Assembly: GCF_026278245.1 (NCBI RefSeq)
Contig: NZ_CP111079.1
Span: forward strand, 3,672,501 to 3,736,500
Length of the DNA stretch: 64,000 bases
Direction: 5' to 3'
From: Pontibacter kalidii
GTDB lineage: Bacteria > Bacteroidota > Bacteroidia > Cytophagales > Hymenobacteraceae
The stretch's first letter is position 1. Every line of letters begins with the position of its first letter. The notes under the pieces were generated by a model. That model searched no databases. It worked only from the letters and a program-made list of their open reading frames with translations, and was not told the DNA's origin. The position numbers were made by a program, and so were the translations under genes. Below, piece after piece: positions 61,127-64,000 of this stretch.

Positions 61127-63232
61127 ATGACTGGGAGCAACTTCTTCAACACCAAAATAGAATTCCTGAAGGGCGTGGGGCCGATGCGGGCGGAGCTGTT
61201 GCAGAAAGAACTCCGCATCTTCACCTACGGCGACCTGATCCAGCACTACCCTTTCCGCTATCTCGACCGCACGCAGTTCTACAAAGTAAGCGAGTTGGAC
61301 GAGAGCATGCCCTACGTGCAGGTGCGCGGCCGCATCCGGGGCAAAGAGGTAATTGGCGAGGGCCGTAAGCAGCGCTTGGCTGCCACCCTGGTGGATGAGA
61401 ACGGTGACCAACTGGAGCTGGTGTGGTTTAAGGGGGTGAAGTGGATGCAGAAGACGCTGAAGAACCACACCGACTACATTGTATTTGGTAAGCCCACCGA
61501 GTTCAACGGCAGGTTCAATATGGCGCACCCGGAGCTGGAGGAGCTGGCTGAGGAAAAACAAACGACTTCTTTTCTGCAGCCGGTCTACAATACCACAGAA
61601 AAGCTCAAGGCCCACCGCATCGACAGCAAAGTGATTGCTAAAATGATGGAGCACTTGCTGAAGGTGGCGCTGCCGCAGGTGCAGGAGTCGCTGTCGCCGG
61701 AGCTGATTGATACCTATAAGTTGATGGACAAGCGCAGCGCCTACGCCAACATCCACTTCCCGGAGTCAGCAGACAAGTATAACAAGGCCAAATTCCGGCT
61801 AAAGTTCGAGGAGCTTTTTTACATACAGCTGCGCCTATTCCGCCAGAAGGTGGTACGCAAGGCTGATTTGAAAGGGCAGATCTTCAATCAGGTGCCTACC
61901 CTCACCGAATTTTATAAAAACCACATGACCTTCGACCTGACCAACGCACAGAAGCGGGTGGTGAAGGAAATCTATGGCGATTTAACAGCGGGCAAGCAAA
62001 TGAACCGCCTGCTGCAGGGCGATGTGGGCTCGGGCAAGACCATCGTGGCCTTTATCACGATGCTCATTGCGGCCGACAATGGGGCGCAGTCGGTGCTGAT
62101 GGCTCCGACCGAGATTCTGGCAGACCAGCATTATGTGGGCCTGAAGCAATTTGCCGACCGCTTAGGCATTAACCTGGGCAAACTAACAGGCTCCACCAAA
62201 GCCAAAGACCGCAGAGTGCTGCACGAGCAGTTGCGCTCCGGCGAAATGAAGATGATCGTGGGTACGCATGCGTTGCTGGAGGACGTGGTGCAGTTTCAGA
62301 ACCTGGGCCTGTGCATTGTGGACGAGCAACACCGCTTTGGCGTGGAGCAGCGCTCGAAACTGTGGCGCAAGAACCCGCGCATCATCCCGCACGTGCTCGT
62401 GATGACGGCCACCCCTATTCCCCGCACCCTGGCCATGACCTTATACGGCGACCTGGATGTGTCGGTGATCGATGAGCTGCCAGCCGGCCGTAAGGAGATC
62501 GTGACCGTGCACCGCTTCGATTCGCACCGCCTGCGCGTGTTCCAGTTTGTGCGCGACCAGATAAAGCTGGGCCGCCAGGTATACATTGTGTACCCGCTCA
62601 TTGAGGAATCGGAGCAGATGGAGAACTACAAGGACCTGATGGATGGCTTTGAGAGTGTGCAGCGGGCGTTCCCGGAGTACAAGGTAAGTATGGTACACGG
62701 CAAGATGAAGCCGCAGGACAAAGACTACGAGATGCAGCGCTTCGTGAACCACGAGACACAGATCATGGTAGCCACCACGGTGATTGAAGTTGGTGTGAAT
62801 GTGCCGAATGCCTCGGTAATGATTATCGAGAGTGCCGAGCGCTTTGGCCTCTCGCAGTTGCACCAGCTACGCGGGCGCGTGGGCCGAGGTGCCGAGCAGA
62901 GCTACTGTATACTTATGACAGGCTATAAACTGAGCAAAGACAGTAAAACCCGCCTCGAAACGATGGTGCGCACCAACAACGGTTTCGAGATTGCCGACAT
63001 TGACCTGAAACTGCGCGGCCCTGGCGATCTTATGGGCACGCAGCAGAGCGGTGTGCTGGACCTGCTCATTGCCGACCTCTCCAAAGACGCGCCTATACTT
63101 CAGGAGGCCCGTGCCGCCGCCCAGCGCGTGCTGCACCAGGACCCACAGTTGGAGCAGCCGGAGCATGCCAACATCCGCCGCCATATCCAGTCGCTGAGCG
63201 CCAATACTGTTAACTGGAGCAGGATCAGCTGA
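61127..63232 (+). CDS. recG: ATP-dependent DNA helicase RecG
   Basis: 701 residues from MTGSNFFNTKIEFLKGVGPM. The wedge domain with OB fold (to about 255) is followed by Walker A GDVGSGKT (298-305), DEQHRFG (motif II), TATPIPRT (motif III), and the C-terminal LHQLRGRVGRG TRG-type motif. It remodels stalled replication forks and Holliday junctions. The later ATG is preferred because the conserved region starts there. It follows the repeat island and precedes the cobalamin riboswitch. Confidence 0.96.
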   Translation: MTGSNFFNTKIEFLKGVGPMRAELLQKELRIFTYGDLIQHYPFRYLDRTQFYKVSELDESMPYVQVRGRIRGKEVIGEGRKQRLAATLVDENGDQLELVWFKGVKWMQKTLKNHTDYIVFGKPTEFNGRFNMAHPELEELAEEKQTTSFLQPVYNTTEKLKAHRIDSKVIAKMMEHLLKVALPQVQESLSPELIDTYKLMDKRSAYANIHFPESADKYNKAKFRLKFEELFYIQLRLFRQKVVRKADLKGQIFNQVPTLTEFYKNHMTFDLTNAQKRVVKEIYGDLTAGKQMNRLLQGDVGSGKTIVAFITMLIAADNGAQSVLMAPTEILADQHYVGLKQFADRLGINLGKLTGSTKAKDRRVLHEQLRSGEMKMIVGTHALLEDVVQFQNLGLCIVDEQHRFGVEQRSKLWRKNPRIIPHVLVMTATPIPRTLAMTLYGDLDVSVIDELPAGRKEIVTVHRFDSHRLRVFQFVRDQIKLGRQVYIVYPLIEESEQMENYKDLMDGFESVQRAFPEYKVSMVHGKMKPQDKDYEMQRFVNHETQIMVATTVIEVGVNVPNASVMIIESAERFGLSQLHQLRGRVGRGAEQSYCILMTGYKLSKDSKTRLETMVRTNNGFEIADIDLKLRGPGDLMGTQQSGVLDLLIADLSKDAPILQEARAAAQRVLHQDPQLEQPEHANIRRHIQSLSANTVNWSRIS

Positions 63233-63305
63233 GGGAGTTTGGGAGTTGTTAAGCTAAGCCAGAACGGCTTTACACTTTGAACTGCTGTACTTTCCCCAAA
63301 AAGTG

Positions 63306-63313
63306 TACCTTTG
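63306..63313 (+). promoter_or_regulatory. -7 promoter box of the riboswitch transcript
   Basis: TACCTTTG is an exact TAnnTTTG, about 12 bases before the first conserved stem of the riboswitch. A TTTG lies at 63276-63279, 26 bases upstream, a little far. Confidence 0.5.
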
Positions 63314-63324
63314 CTCCGTCTGCG

Positions 63325-63490
63325 GTACTCCGGTAAAGTATAACCGGGTTTAAAAAGGAACCGTGTGAAACTCACGGGCTGACGCGCAACTGTAAATAAC
63401 GAGAACTTGCTGCTTTTGCAGGTCCATTGTCCGGCACCGGATGAGAAGGACGGCAGCAAGGTTATAAGCCAGGAGACTTGCCACAGACAC
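63325..63490 (+). ncRNA. Cobalamin riboswitch
   Basis: Diagnostic parts of the cobalamin aptamer are in order: AAAAAGGAACCGTGTGAAAC (63352-63371), GGGCTGACGCGCAACTGTAA (63376-63395), ATGAGAAGGACGGC (63441-63454) and the 3' box GCCAGGAGACTTGCC (63468-63482). The outer stem can form with CCGGGTT near 63344. It is on the plus strand. Such RNAs bind adenosyl- or methylcobalamin and usually repress B12 uptake or synthesis genes. Here the next gene, 195 bases on, is a thioesterase. Confidence 0.9.
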
Positions 63491-63684
63491 ATACACGCAT
63501 GCTTTCGCGGTACAAAGCCTGTGGACGAAGTATAGCCAGCGGCAGCGACCGCCTTTCAGCTGTGCCTTCTCCCCTACCTTTTCTCCGCGCAGCCTGCACT
63601 GTATTCGAGAGCGTGCCGCAAAACAACAACCATACGTACGGCTGTCTCCGCTCCGTCAGCAGAACCATACTTTATTTAGATACT

Positions 63685-64000
63685 ATGAATTTACAGGAAC
63701 GCATCGCGCAGTCGGAGACCCGCATATTTAAAGCTGTTTTCCCGAATACTACGAACCATTACGATACGCTTTTTGGCGGCACAGCCATGCAGCTTATGGA
63801 TGAGGTAGCCTTTATCGCTGCCACGCGCTTTTGCCGCAAGCGCGTGGTTACCGTGTCATCCGACAGAATAGACTTCACTCAGCCTATACCGGCAGGCACC
63901 ATTGTGGAACTGGTAGCCCGCGTCGTGAGTGTCGGCAATACCAGTCTGAAGGTACAGGTGGAGATCTTTGTAGAAGAGATGTACTCTGATGTACGCACCC
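63685..64000 (+). CDS. Acyl-CoA thioesterase, hotdog fold (N-terminal part)
   Basis: The frame starts MNLQERIAQSETRIFKAVFP and continues NHYDTLFGGTAMQLMDEVAF, the hotdog-fold signature of YciA/BACH-type acyl-CoA hydrolases (Asn, His-Tyr and the DE helix). Only 105 codons are inside the window. The same frame is open back to an ATG at 63499, inside the riboswitch tail, but the extra 62 residues look non-coding. It is cytosolic and splits acyl-CoA. Its link to the upstream riboswitch is positional only. Confidence 0.82.
   Translation, partial: MNLQERIAQSETRIFKAVFPNTTNHYDTLFGGTAMQLMDEVAFIAATRFCRKRVVTVSSDRIDFTQPIPAGTIVELVARVVSVGNTSLKVQVEIFVEEMYSDVRT

Overview
The window looks like chromosomal DNA of a gliding-lineage Bacteroidota, most likely order Cytophagales, family Hymenobacteraceae (a Pontibacter-like genome is my guess, not a proof). 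Support: gldB, gldD and gldE homologues, a type IX secretion (T9SS) sorting-domain protein, many PorT-like and TonB-dependent-type outer-membrane barrels, the tiny ribosomal proteins THX and COX24-like, the mutY-ssb-gldE-gldD order, and repeated Bacteroidota-type promoters (TTTG at -33, TAnnTTTG at -7). Gene bodies are moderately GC-rich and densely packed. No phage, IS transposase, CRISPR array or plasmid gene is visible.

Layout. 1-2.6 kb: tsaB (cut by the left edge), an S41 protease, rnpA, rpmH, all minus. 2.6-3.8 kb: a long non-coding repeat island. 3.8-13.5 kb: an M61 peptidase, a geranylgeranyl-reductase-like flavoprotein, a PfkB kinase, tRNA-His, DinB, dihydroorotase, a lipoprotein serpin and a barrel protein. 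13.5-17 kb: DEAD-box helicase, a second island, a membrane protein and upp. 17-24.7 kb: a RemB/Wzi-like outer-membrane protein, an MsbA-type exporter, gmhA, a lipoprotein and comM. 24.8-27.3 kb: three PorT-type barrels in a row. 27.3-36.4 kb (minus): M20 peptidase, plsY, a 1588-residue exported protein, prmA, a DUF6150-like protein and tpiA. 36.5-37.4 kb: third island. 37.5-46 kb: uvrA, a T9SS cargo, THX, a truncated-haemoglobin mini-operon, an ECF sigma factor with an overlapping small partner, and nth. 46-56 kb: TonB-type barrel, DUF4890-like protein, glycosyltransferase, gldB, barrel, RNase G, COX24-like protein, TPR protein and HU. 56.4-60.1 kb: mutY-ssb-gldE-gldD. 60.2-61 kb: fourth island, inverted. 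61-64 kb: recG, a cobalamin riboswitch and the start of an acyl-CoA thioesterase.

The genes are mostly housekeeping: DNA repair (uvrA, mutY, nth, recG, ssb), pyrimidine synthesis and salvage (dihydroorotase, upp), envelope construction (plsY, gmhA, MsbA-like exporter, glycosyltransferase) and gliding/T9SS. The unusual content is non-coding. First, the word ATACTT (best as TATACTT, reverse AAGTATA) occurs far above chance in genes, spacers and terminator hairpins, and in genes it forces the Ile codon ATA. Second, four composite islands of about 0.7-0.85 kb carry the same series of hairpin modules in the same order, one copy inverted. Third, a cobalamin riboswitch stands in front of a gene with no obvious B12 link.
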